Translations under genes and position numbers: made by a program
The notes under the pieces: model-generated
The model's input: only the letters and a program-made list of their open reading frames with translations
What the model was told of the DNA's origin: nothing
Database searches by the model: none
Shown: piece by piece, positions 1 through 5,450 of the stretch
Position numbering within the stretch: the stretch's first letter is position 1
How the letters are laid out: each line of letters opens with the position of its first letter
DNA from: Desulfobacula sp.
GTDB taxonomy: Bacteria; Desulfobacterota; Desulfobacteria; Desulfobacterales; Desulfobacteraceae
Direction: 5' to 3'
Assembly: GCA_027858355.1 (NCBI GenBank)
Contig: JAQICW010000046.1
Span: 1-6,569, forward strand
DNA: 6,569 nucleotides

Positions 1-103
1 ACTCAATCCACTCAGCCTTCTCACGAATTGCCCTTTTAAAGGATACAATAGTATTTTCTGGTTCTTTTTCAGGTGACCCACGATGGGCATATAATTCAAT
101 CAT
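1..103 (-). CDS. Glycerophosphodiester phosphodiesterase, N-terminal fragment (cut by window edge)
   Basis: Only the first 34 codons are visible; the gene runs off the left edge. The peptide begins MIELYAHRGSPEKEPENTI and continues through SFKRAI to WIE. The His-Arg-Gly at residues 7-9 and the Glu-Asn-Thr at 16-18 are the hallmark start of the GDPD family (UgpQ/GlpQ-like), which hydrolyses glycerophosphodiesters to glycerol-3-phosphate and an alcohol. The Trp-Ile-Glu at the cut is where the family normally continues into the metal-binding E-x-D. No signal peptide is visible, so a cytoplasmic UgpQ-type enzyme is more likely than a periplasmic GlpQ. ATG at 101-103 is chosen because the HRG motif then sits as close to the N-terminus as is usual. 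The ribosome-binding site is weak, and an in-frame TTG at 116-118 is an alternative. The family call is from motif memory; the rest of the protein cannot be checked. Confidence 0.82.
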   Translation of the reverse strand, partial: MIELYAHRGSPEKEPENTIVSFKRAIREKAEWIE

Positions 104-254
104 GGCAAACTCAATCAACTCTATATTTTATTATTATTTTTCAATCACAATTTCTTTAATAAATATTATTTAAAAAATGACCAATAACATATTTAACGCT
201 ATCATAAAACACAAAAATAGGGATGCTGTCAAAGCAATTTGCAGTAAAACCAAA

Positions 255-479
255 TTAGAATATCGAAATAATGGAAGATATGCCCGGATTGGTAATATCA
301 AAAGGTTCTTGGAAGGAATACAAATTACCAATATTACCAGAACTGGTATTATTGGTAATTTGAGAAATTCTTTGCTGATTTATCCCCACTTTTTCTGAGA
401 TCTGTTCCGGATCAATAAGGGAGGCCATGGCATTATAGGTTGAAAACGCCCAGTCCACGAAATCAAGGTGATCTTGGTC
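255..479 (-). pseudogene. Possible relic of a ParB-like / helix-turn-helix protein gene
   Basis: The minus strand is open from just after a TAA at 480-482 to a TAA at 255-257. Its first part reads FVDWAFSTYNAMASLIDPEQ and is followed by ISEKVGINQQRISQITNN. The second stretch has the spacing of a helix-turn-helix: a helix with Ile and Glu-Lys, a Gly-Ile turn, then a Gln-rich recognition helix ending ISQI. The first half has ordinary amino-acid composition, but the second half is encoded by the palindrome at 321-362 and looks low-complexity. There is no ATG near the front (GTG at 456-458 is the only plausible early start) and no good Shine-Dalgarno. I infer a decayed or chimeric fragment of a DNA-binding protein. 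It could equally be a chance frame, and no function is claimed. Confidence 0.3.
321..362. repeat. 42-bp near-perfect palindrome
   Basis: Left arm CAAATTACCAATATTACCAG (321-340) and right arm CTGGTATTATTGGTAATTTG (343-362) are reverse complements with one mismatch in 20, separated by AA. A further copy of ATTGGTAAT lies at 288-296. There is no T tract after the stem on either strand and the stem is AT-rich, so it does not look like a normal intrinsic terminator. An operator, a cruciform-forming site, an mRNA 3'-end stabiliser for gltA, or a mobile-element footprint remain possible. Confidence 0.85.
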
Positions 480-486
480 TTACTTT

Positions 487-1596
487 CTACCCTCGATTAT
501 TAATGGGAATATAATCTCGTTTCTGTTTGCCGGAATATATCTGCCGGGGTCTTGATATCCTCATCTCAGGGTCAGACACATCCTCTTTCCACTGGGAAAT
601 CCATCCTGGCAGGCGGCCGATGGCAAACATGACGGTAAACATATTGGTAGGAATCCCCATGGCCCGCAATAATATGCCGGAATAAAAATCAACATTGGGG
701 TAAAGATTTTTTTCTTTGAAATATGAATCATTTAATGCTGCATCCTCAAGCCTTTTGGCAATTTCCAGCAATGGATCTTTTCTTTTCATCTTTGAAAGAG
801 CGATGTCACAGATCTTTTTCATGATCTTGGCCCTTGGATCATAAGTATTATAGACCCTGTGTCCGAATCCATAAAGCCTGAAAGGGTCATTTTTGTCTTT
901 TGCTTTTGAAAGACACTCCTTGACAGTGAAACCATTGTTATGGATTTTTTCCAGCATATTCACCACAGCCTGGTTTGCCCCTCCGTGCAGGGGACCCCAA
1001 AGTGCTGAAATTCCGGCAGAAATCGTGGAATAGATATTGACCTTACCACTTCCCACAACCCTTACTGCCGTGGTCGAACAATTTTGTTCATGATCGGCAT
1101 GGAGAATCCAGAATACATTCAAGACCTTGATCAGGTCATCATCTAATCGATAAGGAACCACCACTTTGTCAAACATCATGTTTAAAAAATTTCCACAATA
1201 ACACAGGTCAGGCCTTGGATAGACAACTTTTTCCCCCCATGAAATTCTATAGGCCATTGCTGCCATTGTCCTGATTTTCGAGATAATGCGAAGATATGTT
1301 TTGTTCATCTCCTCCTCAAGATCAATCAATTCAGGATTAAAACTTCTCATTGCATTGACCATGGCTGACAGAATCCCCATGGGGTGGGCTTTGGGGGGAT
1401 AATTCTGGTAAAACGCCTTCATGTTTTCATGCAGGGGAGAAAAATCATTCAACTGGACACTGGTACGGGTCAATTCCTCCCGGGTGGGAAGCTCGCCTGT
1501 AATCAAAAGGAATGCCGTTTCTACAAAAGTTGAGTGTTCTGCCAGTTGCTCAATGGGGATACCCCGGTATCTTAAAATTCCTTTTTCCCCATCCAT
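487..1596 (-). CDS. gltA: Citrate synthase, uninterrupted C-terminal 369 codons after the amber
   Basis: This is the open part of the interrupted gltA and would be made alone if ribosomes reinitiate at the ATG (1594-1596) that directly follows the TAG. It carries the whole large helical domain and the small domain, with the active-site residues at 204 (His), 246 (His) and 303 (Asp) in this numbering, and a normal C-terminus ending in a Lys-Arg-Asp-Tyr segment like E. coli KRDF. It lacks the first 57 residues, which in GltA form the N-terminal beta-rich segment, part of the NADH-sensing region of type II enzymes and of the fold. No Shine-Dalgarno precedes this ATG (upstream is GCGCGATTACC), so an automatic gene finder would call it but independent initiation is doubtful. 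Activity of the truncated form is unlikely but not excluded. Confidence 0.6.
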   Translation of the reverse strand: MDGEKGILRYRGIPIEQLAEHSTFVETAFLLITGELPTREELTRTSVQLNDFSPLHENMKAFYQNYPPKAHPMGILSAMVNAMRSFNPELIDLEEEMNKTYLRIISKIRTMAAMAYRISWGEKVVYPRPDLCYCGNFLNMMFDKVVVPYRLDDDLIKVLNVFWILHADHEQNCSTTAVRVVGSGKVNIYSTISAGISALWGPLHGGANQAVVNMLEKIHNNGFTVKECLSKAKDKNDPFRLYGFGHRVYNTYDPRAKIMKKICDIALSKMKRKDPLLEIAKRLEDAALNDSYFKEKNLYPNVDFYSGILLRAMGIPTNMFTVMFAIGRLPGWISQWKEDVSDPEMRISRPRQIYSGKQKRDYIPINNRG

Positions 1597-1770
1597 CTAG
1601 GTAATCGCGCTTCTACAGGTTCCCGTATTTCCGAAACCAGGATCAAATGTAATATATCCTGTTTCCTGGCGCAGGGTTCTGATATCAATTGCCTTTTCTC
1701 CTTGTGAACCCTCTATGACTGGAAGTATCAGCTCTTTTCCATCAATCACAAGCTTGGCAACTTCACTCAT
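487..1770 (-). pseudogene. gltA: Si-citrate synthase with an in-frame amber codon at position 58
   Basis: Citrate synthase condenses acetyl-CoA with oxaloacetate, giving citrate for the TCA cycle or for glutamate synthesis. From ATG 1768-1770 the frame reads [20 protein letters not shown] and on through the family-typical [20 protein letters not shown] to GTCRSAIT. It then meets TAG (1597-1599) and continues MDGEKGILRYRGIPIEQLAE without any frame change. Counting the TAG as one position, the gene has 427 codons before its terminal TAG, equal to E. coli GltA, and in relatives this site is an aromatic residue (E. coli has KITFIDG). The ATG at 1770 has a strong AAGGAGA five bases upstream, so this is the genuine start. 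The catalytic residues His262 (in WGPLHGGAN), His304 (GFGHRVY) and Asp361 (PNVDFYSG) are all present. It is the last gene of the recN-fmdB-gltA run, 48 bases after fmdB. The body shows no other decay, so the lesion is recent, is a sequence error, or is read through. Confidence 0.85.
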
Positions 1771-1775
1771 TCAAA

Positions 1776-1782
1776 TCTCCTT
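1776..1782 (-). promoter_or_regulatory. Ribosome-binding site deciding the full-length gltA start
   Basis: On the minus strand AAGGAGA sits five bases before ATG 1768-1770. It shows that translation of citrate synthase is meant to begin upstream of the amber codon, so the ATG after the amber is not the native start. Confidence 0.85.
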
Positions 1783-1818
1783 TGGCCTGGACGGCTCAAT
1801 TCTAACAAATTTATACGT

Positions 1819-2067
1819 CTATCTTGTCTCGCCTGGAACAGTATATGTTTTACAGGACCCGCCGGAACATTCTCTTTCCTGGGTCTGAACCCCCTTAGCT
1901 TGCCCGGCAGATGGACTTCCCATGGTAAAATTGGTTTTAGAAACAACTCTTTCATATTCCTTTGACTCGCATTTTGGACAAGTTACTATATCATTATCAT
2001 TTGAGCCCATTACAATGACTTCAAAAAATTCTTCGCATTTTGAACATTTAAATTCATATATTGGCAT
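1819..2067 (-). CDS. FmdB-family zinc ribbon protein
   Basis: This 82-residue protein begins MPIYEFKCSKCEEFFEV, the signature opening of the FmdB / CxxC_CXXC_SSSS putative regulatory family. Two Cys-x-x-Cys knuckles, C8/C11 and C30/C33, would hold one zinc. The tail adds a Cys-Ser-Gly-Gly-Ser-Cys motif (C67/C72) near the C-terminus, a region often Gly/Ser-rich in this family. The name comes from a proposed regulator of formamidase/amidase genes, but the molecular role of most members is unknown, so I make no specific claim. ATG 2065-2067 is preceded by AAAGGAGC at good spacing. It lies 58 bases after recN and 48 before gltA on the same strand, and probably shares their transcript. It ends in TAG. 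Confidence 0.85.
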   Translation of the reverse strand: MPIYEFKCSKCEEFFEVIVMGSNDNDIVTCPKCESKEYERVVSKTNFTMGSPSAGQAKGVQTQERECSGGSCKTYTVPGETR

Positions 2068-2125
2068 GACTGCTCCTTTAGCTGGATTTTAAATAATTTT
2101 TAAATTAACTATATTTGACTATTTG

Positions 2126-3832
2126 TCAATATGCCCCCTGTTCAAGGAGTTCTCTTGCATGGGTGAGGGTGGCATCTGTAATATTTGCCCCGCCAATCAT
2201 CCTGGCGATTTCTTCAATTCTCGCATCCTCTTCTGCCAATGGCACAATGATAGTAAAGGTCCGTCCATTGATCACCTTTTTGGATATCCTGAACTGGTTT
2301 TTGGCATATTTTGCTATCTGGGCCAGATGCGTAATACAGATCACCTGATGCTTTTGGGACAATTGTTTTAATTTAAGACCGATTTTTTCAGATGTTGCTC
2401 CCCCAATCCCGGCATCCACTTCATCAAAAATCAATGTTTCCAAAGACTTAGTTTTTGATAGAACGGCTTTTAATGCCAAAACAATCCTTGACAGCTCACC
2501 GCCTGAAACAATTTTCACCAGAGGCTTTAATGCTTCGCCAGGATTTGGACTGAGAAGAAAACGGAGCTTATCTATTCCATCCGGCCCTATTTTTTCAAGA
2601 TCTGCCGTTGCAATATCTTCTGGATCATTTGTGATCTGGATAGAAAAGGAAACCTCAAACTTTGCTTTCCCCATTTCAAGGGCATCCAATTCATTTCTGG
2701 CAAGTTTAGATAAGTTTTTCCCTGCTGCTTTTCTTAAGATTGATAATTGTTTTGCTTTTTGGCTGATCTCTTTAAGAAAACCATGAACATCCTTTTCAAA
2801 AATTTTTATCCTGCTTTCAATCTCTGTGGTTTGAGAAAGCCTTAACTGCATGGCTTCATACTCATTAAACAATGCATCAAGACTCCCGCCATATTTTCTT
2901 TTCAGCTTTGAAACCAGGTCCAATCTTTGATCCGTCATTTCAAGGGAGGCTGGATCAAGATCAATACTGGAAGAAAAATCCCTTAATTCACTGGCAATAT
3001 CCTGTAAATCAAACACAATTGAAGAAAGTTGGCCTGCAATTTTTTCCAGACTTTCATCAGCCACACCTATTTTTTCCATATCATTTCTTAAAAAAGACAA
3101 TCTTTCAAAAAGAGAGTCTTCCCTGTCATGAATTTCATGGATGGAACGATTGACTGTTTCAAATATTTTTGATGCATTTAAAAGAGTCTCGCGTTTCTTT
3201 TCAAGATCTTCATCTTCCTTGGACAAAATAGCAGCATCACTGATTTCATTTATCTGAAACTTTAAAAAATCCTGTTCTTTTCTTTTTGTATCCAGGTTCT
3301 TTTGGAGTTCTCTTATCTTTCTCTTCAAAGGAATAATGGTCTGATACAGATTCCTGACTTCATTTTTCAGATCTGTTGTTCCTGCAAATTCATCAAGAAT
3401 ATCCAGGTGATTTTCCTCTTTTAAAAGCCCCTGGTGAGCATGCTGGCTTGAGATACCGGCAAGATTAAAGGTTACCTGTTTTAAAAGATCCAGGGTTGAC
3501 TGCCTTGAGTTGATAAATACACGGTTCTTGCCTGAAGATGAGATAATCCTTCTGACAATCAGGCCGTCAGAACCGTCAATGCCCTGCTCTTTTAAAATCA
3601 TTGCAGCCCTTGACTGGGCATCAATGTCAAAAAAAGCTTCCAGTTCAGCCGCATCACAGCCTGCTCTCACCAGATCAGCCGAAGATCTACCTCCGAGCAA
3701 GAGGTTAACTGCTTCAATAATAATTGATTTTCCCGCACCCGTCTCACCCGTTAATACGGTAAATTCTTCCTCAAATGAAATCCGGATATCATCAATGATT
3801 GCAAAGTTTTTTATGGTCAGCTCGCTGAGCAT
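2126..3832 (-). CDS. recN: DNA repair protein RecN
   Basis: RecN is an SMC-like ATPase that acts at double-strand breaks and helps RecA-mediated repair in the cytoplasm. The 568-residue product is the usual family length (E. coli about 553). The N-terminal half-head starts MLSELTIKNFAIIDDI and has Walker A GETGAGKS at 29-36. Then comes a long Glu/Lys-rich coiled coil, roughly residues 160-400, with a Leu/Phe-rich middle. The C-terminal half-head carries the ABC signature VSGGELS at 442-448, Walker B LIFDEVD with D470/E471, a D-loop GIGG, and the switch His502 in ICITH. The start ATG 3830-3832 has AAGGAGG just upstream. It follows the 60-codon gene by 41 bases and precedes fmdB by 58, so an operon is likely. 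I saw no LexA-type box that I could defend upstream. The protein appears intact. Confidence 0.97.
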   Translation of the reverse strand: MLSELTIKNFAIIDDIRISFEEEFTVLTGETGAGKSIIIEAVNLLLGGRSSADLVRAGCDAAELEAFFDIDAQSRAAMILKEQGIDGSDGLIVRRIISSSGKNRVFINSRQSTLDLLKQVTFNLAGISSQHAHQGLLKEENHLDILDEFAGTTDLKNEVRNLYQTIIPLKRKIRELQKNLDTKRKEQDFLKFQINEISDAAILSKEDEDLEKKRETLLNASKIFETVNRSIHEIHDREDSLFERLSFLRNDMEKIGVADESLEKIAGQLSSIVFDLQDIASELRDFSSSIDLDPASLEMTDQRLDLVSKLKRKYGGSLDALFNEYEAMQLRLSQTTEIESRIKIFEKDVHGFLKEISQKAKQLSILRKAAGKNLSKLARNELDALEMGKAKFEVSFSIQITNDPEDIATADLEKIGPDGIDKLRFLLSPNPGEALKPLVKIVSGGELSRIVLALKAVLSKTKSLETLIFDEVDAGIGGATSEKIGLKLKQLSQKHQVICITHLAQIAKYAKNQFRISKKVINGRTFTIIVPLAEEDARIEEIARMIGGANITDATLTHARELLEQGAY

Positions 3833-3873
3833 AAAGCCTCCTTGTCCCGAATTTTATTTTTGGAAAGATATCT

Positions 3874-4056
3874 TCAGTCTTGTTTGTCATTTGAAGGGAC
3901 AACTTTGGTCACATTTTCTTTGACGGTTTCATTGACTATGGCATAAATATCTTTAAAAGATTCATGAACATTTGAAGGTGATAGTCTTCCCATTTCAATG
4001 AATTTTACAATAATCTCTTTTGTGGCTCTTAATATCTGTTCATCTATTGATTTCAT
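3874..4056 (-). CDS. Small conserved-looking hypothetical protein, 60 aa
   Basis: I do not recognise a named family. The product starts MKSIDEQILRATKEIIVKFI, then EMGRLSPSNVHESFKDIYAI, and ends in a polar Asp/Lys tail (SNDKQD). It should be almost all helical: an amphipathic helix (residues 3-22), a Gly-Arg-Leu-Ser-Pro turn, and a second helix (29-50). There is no signal peptide and no membrane segment. The alternating hydrophobic pattern and sensible codon use argue for a real gene, as does its place at the head of the recN run with a 41-base gap. The ribosome-binding site is weak (AGGT, five bases before ATG 4054-4056). It may be a small regulator or partner protein, but nothing in the sequence says which. 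Confidence 0.65.
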   Translation of the reverse strand: MKSIDEQILRATKEIIVKFIEMGRLSPSNVHESFKDIYAIVNETVKENVTKVVPSNDKQD

Positions 4057-4078
4057 AAAGACCTAAATACCAAACCTA

Positions 4079-4092
4079 TTGATCAAGGTCAA
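4079..4092. promoter_or_regulatory. FNR/CRP-type binding site candidate
   Basis: TTGATCAAGGTCAA fits the FNR consensus TTGAT-N4-ATCAA at nine of ten defined positions. Its centre is about 60 bases upstream of the predicted transcription start of the TraB-like gene, close to the -61.5 position used by class I activators of the CRP/FNR family. It also overlaps a possible -35 element of the minus-strand cluster. The match is seen; binding and the regulator's identity are inferred. Confidence 0.35.
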
Positions 4093-4111
4093 GAATTGGG
4101 ATCATTTTGTA

Positions 4112-4139
4112 TTGCCATGAATAATATAATGGTTATACT
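4112..4139 (+). promoter_or_regulatory. Sigma-70-type promoter for the TraB-like gene
   Basis: TTGCCA (4112-4117) and TATACT (4134-4139) each match consensus at five of six positions, with a 16-base spacer. A start site near 4146 would leave a leader of about 36 bases before ATG 4182. A second TATAAT at 4125-4130 lacks a convincing -35. Confidence 0.5.
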
Positions 4140-4181
4140 ACGATACAATATTTAATTGATTTGAAAGGTTTTATAAGGTTC

Positions 4182-5438
4182 ATGAAAAATTCCCCAGATA
4201 CATCGGATAAATTGGATACACCAGACACATCTAATAAAATGGATAAGTTGGACAACCTGGATAAAGAAACAAAAAAAGGCAGCATGGTAGACCAGATATC
4301 CTGCAATGGGAAAAATATACTGCTCATCGGCACTGCCCATGTGTCAAGGCAGAGCGCTAAGCTTGTGGAAGATACCATCCTTGAACAAACCCCGGACACC
4401 GTTTGTGTTGAACTTTGTGAGACAAGGCTTGCATCACTCAAGGATGCGGACAGATGGCGCAACATGGATATTGTCAAAGTTATTAAAGAAAAAAAGGCAT
4501 TGCTGTTGTTCATGAACCTTCTTTTGGCCTCTTTCCAGAAAAAAATAGCTGATAAATTTGATATCAAACCAGGCCAGGAAATGATCAATGCCATCAAGGC
4601 TGCAGAAAAAATCAATGCTCGTATCATTCCGGCCGACCGTGAAATCCAGATCACACTTTCACGGGTCTGGAGAGGAATGGGGCTTTGGGAAAAATTAAAG
4701 CTCATGTTTTCCCTTGTATTCTCTTTTGGTGCCTCAGATGATATCAATGAAGAAGACATTGAAAAGATGAAGCAGGAAGATATCCTTCAAACTCTTCTGG
4801 CTGACGTAAAAAAGACGCACCCCATTATTGAAAAATCCCTGATCAATGAAAGGGACCAATACCTGGCCGAAAAAATCAGATCTGCACCAGGTGAAAAAAT
4901 CGTGGCTGTTGTTGGTGCTGCCCATGCTCCAGGGATTAAAAAATATCTTGCAGGCAATGAAAAAATAGACCTTGATGAACTAAATACTATCCCCCCTGCC
5001 GGCAAGACCGGAAAAATTTTAAAATGGGCTATTCCGGCAGCCATAATGGTATTGTTTGCAACGGGATTTTTAATGGAAGGGGAAAATGCAGGAACAGATA
5101 TGATCTGGATCTGGATTGCTGCCAATGGTATTTTCGCAGGTATTGGCGCCATTCTTGCGCTTGCTCATCCCCTTACCATTATCTCAGCGATTATTGCCGC
5201 CCCTTTAACCTCTTTAAACCCCATGATTGCTGCAGGCTGGGTATCAGGACTTGTGGAAGCCTTTTCCAGAAAACCCAAAGTAAAAGATTATGAAGCAAGC
5301 CCTGCAGACATTGTATCCATAAAAGGCTTTTGGCGCAATAATGTAACACGGATTCTTCTTGTGGTTATTTTCACTAACCTGGGATCCACCATAGGAACCA
5401 TGACAGCAGTACCCCTGATGCTTAAACTGATTAATTGA
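4182..5438 (+). CDS. TraB/PrgY/TIKI-family membrane protein
   Basis: The 418-residue product belongs to the TraB/PrgY family, named for enterococcal pheromone-shutdown proteins and related to the TIKI metalloprotease superfamily. Family marks are GTAHVS with G50-H53 (first GxxH), the acidic strand CVELCETR (E77, E80, R82), an ASFQKK helix region, an NERD motif at 222-225, and the second GxxH, GAAH, at 245-248. The C-terminal third is membrane-embedded: helices near 279-298, 307-329, 330-352 and 388-412. The catalytic-like domain precedes these helices. Residues 6-29 form an Asp-x-x repeat upstream of the usual family start. ATG 4182 has AAGG close by (spacing 3). TTG 4161 would add seven residues, and ATG 4284 (preceded by AAAGG) would remove the repeat. 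I prefer 4182 because the repeat stays in frame. The physiological role in Gram-negative bacteria is unknown. It ends 12 bases from the convergent purN. Confidence 0.88.
   Translation: MKNSPDTSDKLDTPDTSNKMDKLDNLDKETKKGSMVDQISCNGKNILLIGTAHVSRQSAKLVEDTILEQTPDTVCVELCETRLASLKDADRWRNMDIVKVIKEKKALLLFMNLLLASFQKKIADKFDIKPGQEMINAIKAAEKINARIIPADREIQITLSRVWRGMGLWEKLKLMFSLVFSFGASDDINEEDIEKMKQEDILQTLLADVKKTHPIIEKSLINERDQYLAEKIRSAPGEKIVAVVGAAHAPGIKKYLAGNEKIDLDELNTIPPAGKTGKILKWAIPAAIMVLFATGFLMEGENAGTDMIWIWIAANGIFAGIGAILALAHPLTIISAIIAAPLTSLNPMIAAGWVSGLVEAFSRKPKVKDYEASPADIVSIKGFWRNNVTRILLVVIFTNLGSTIGTMTAVPLMLKLIN
4197..4268 (+). repeat. 9-base tandem repeat encoding an Asp-x-x repeat
   Basis: Eight consecutive 9-base units, roughly GAYAMAYTG, encode DTS DKL DTP DTS NKM DKL DNL DKE. 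Asp stands at every third residue except one Asn. The units have diverged but the period is exact. Copy-number changes in multiples of nine would keep the frame. Confidence 0.8.
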
Positions 5439-5450
5439 TCCAAAAAAAAT

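Larger units (their letters stand above)
104..486. other. Gene-poor interval between gltA and the GDPD gene
   Basis: These 383 bases hold no gene I can support firmly. Bases 120-180 are extremely AT-rich and form the upstream region of the minus-strand GDPD gene. Bases 321-362 form a long near-perfect palindrome. Bases 255-479 are open on the minus strand and contain a helix-turn-helix-like segment, listed separately as a possible relic. A 73-codon plus-strand frame at 177-398 crosses the palindrome, lacks a recognisable motif and has no ribosome-binding site, so I do not call it. No GC-rich stem followed by a T run is present on the minus strand, so no intrinsic terminator for gltA was found. 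Confidence 0.6.
4057..4181. other. Divergent intergenic region between the recN cluster and the TraB-like gene
   Basis: These 125 bases must drive transcription both ways. The plus strand has a good sigma-70-type promoter (listed). For the minus strand I see only weaker options: TTGTAT (4149-4144) with TATTAT (4126-4121), 16 bases apart, or TTGACC (4092-4087) with a poor TATTTA (4069-4064). An FNR/CRP-like dyad at 4079-4092 overlaps the second option. Confidence 0.5.

Noticed and set aside
177..398. 73-codon plus-strand frame in the gene-poor interval
   Set aside because: It has no Shine-Dalgarno and no recognisable motif, and its second half is encoded by the palindrome.
1597..1770. Frameshift as the cause of the split gltA
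   Set aside because: Both sides of the TAG are in the same frame and the codon count matches the family exactly, so only a substitution is needed.
2111..2132. Imperfect hairpin ATATTTGAC / GTCAATAT at the end of recN
   Set aside because: The stem is short, AT-rich and bulged, with no T tract placed as in an intrinsic terminator; transcription into fmdB seems more likely.
3510..3923. 137-codon plus-strand frame opposite the start of recN
   Set aside because: It lies antisense to the Walker A region of recN and shows no motif or ribosome-binding site.
4133..4759. 208-codon minus-strand frame opposite the TraB-like gene
   Set aside because: It is Ser/Leu-rich antisense of a clearly conserved coding region (GTAH motif), with no family signature of its own.
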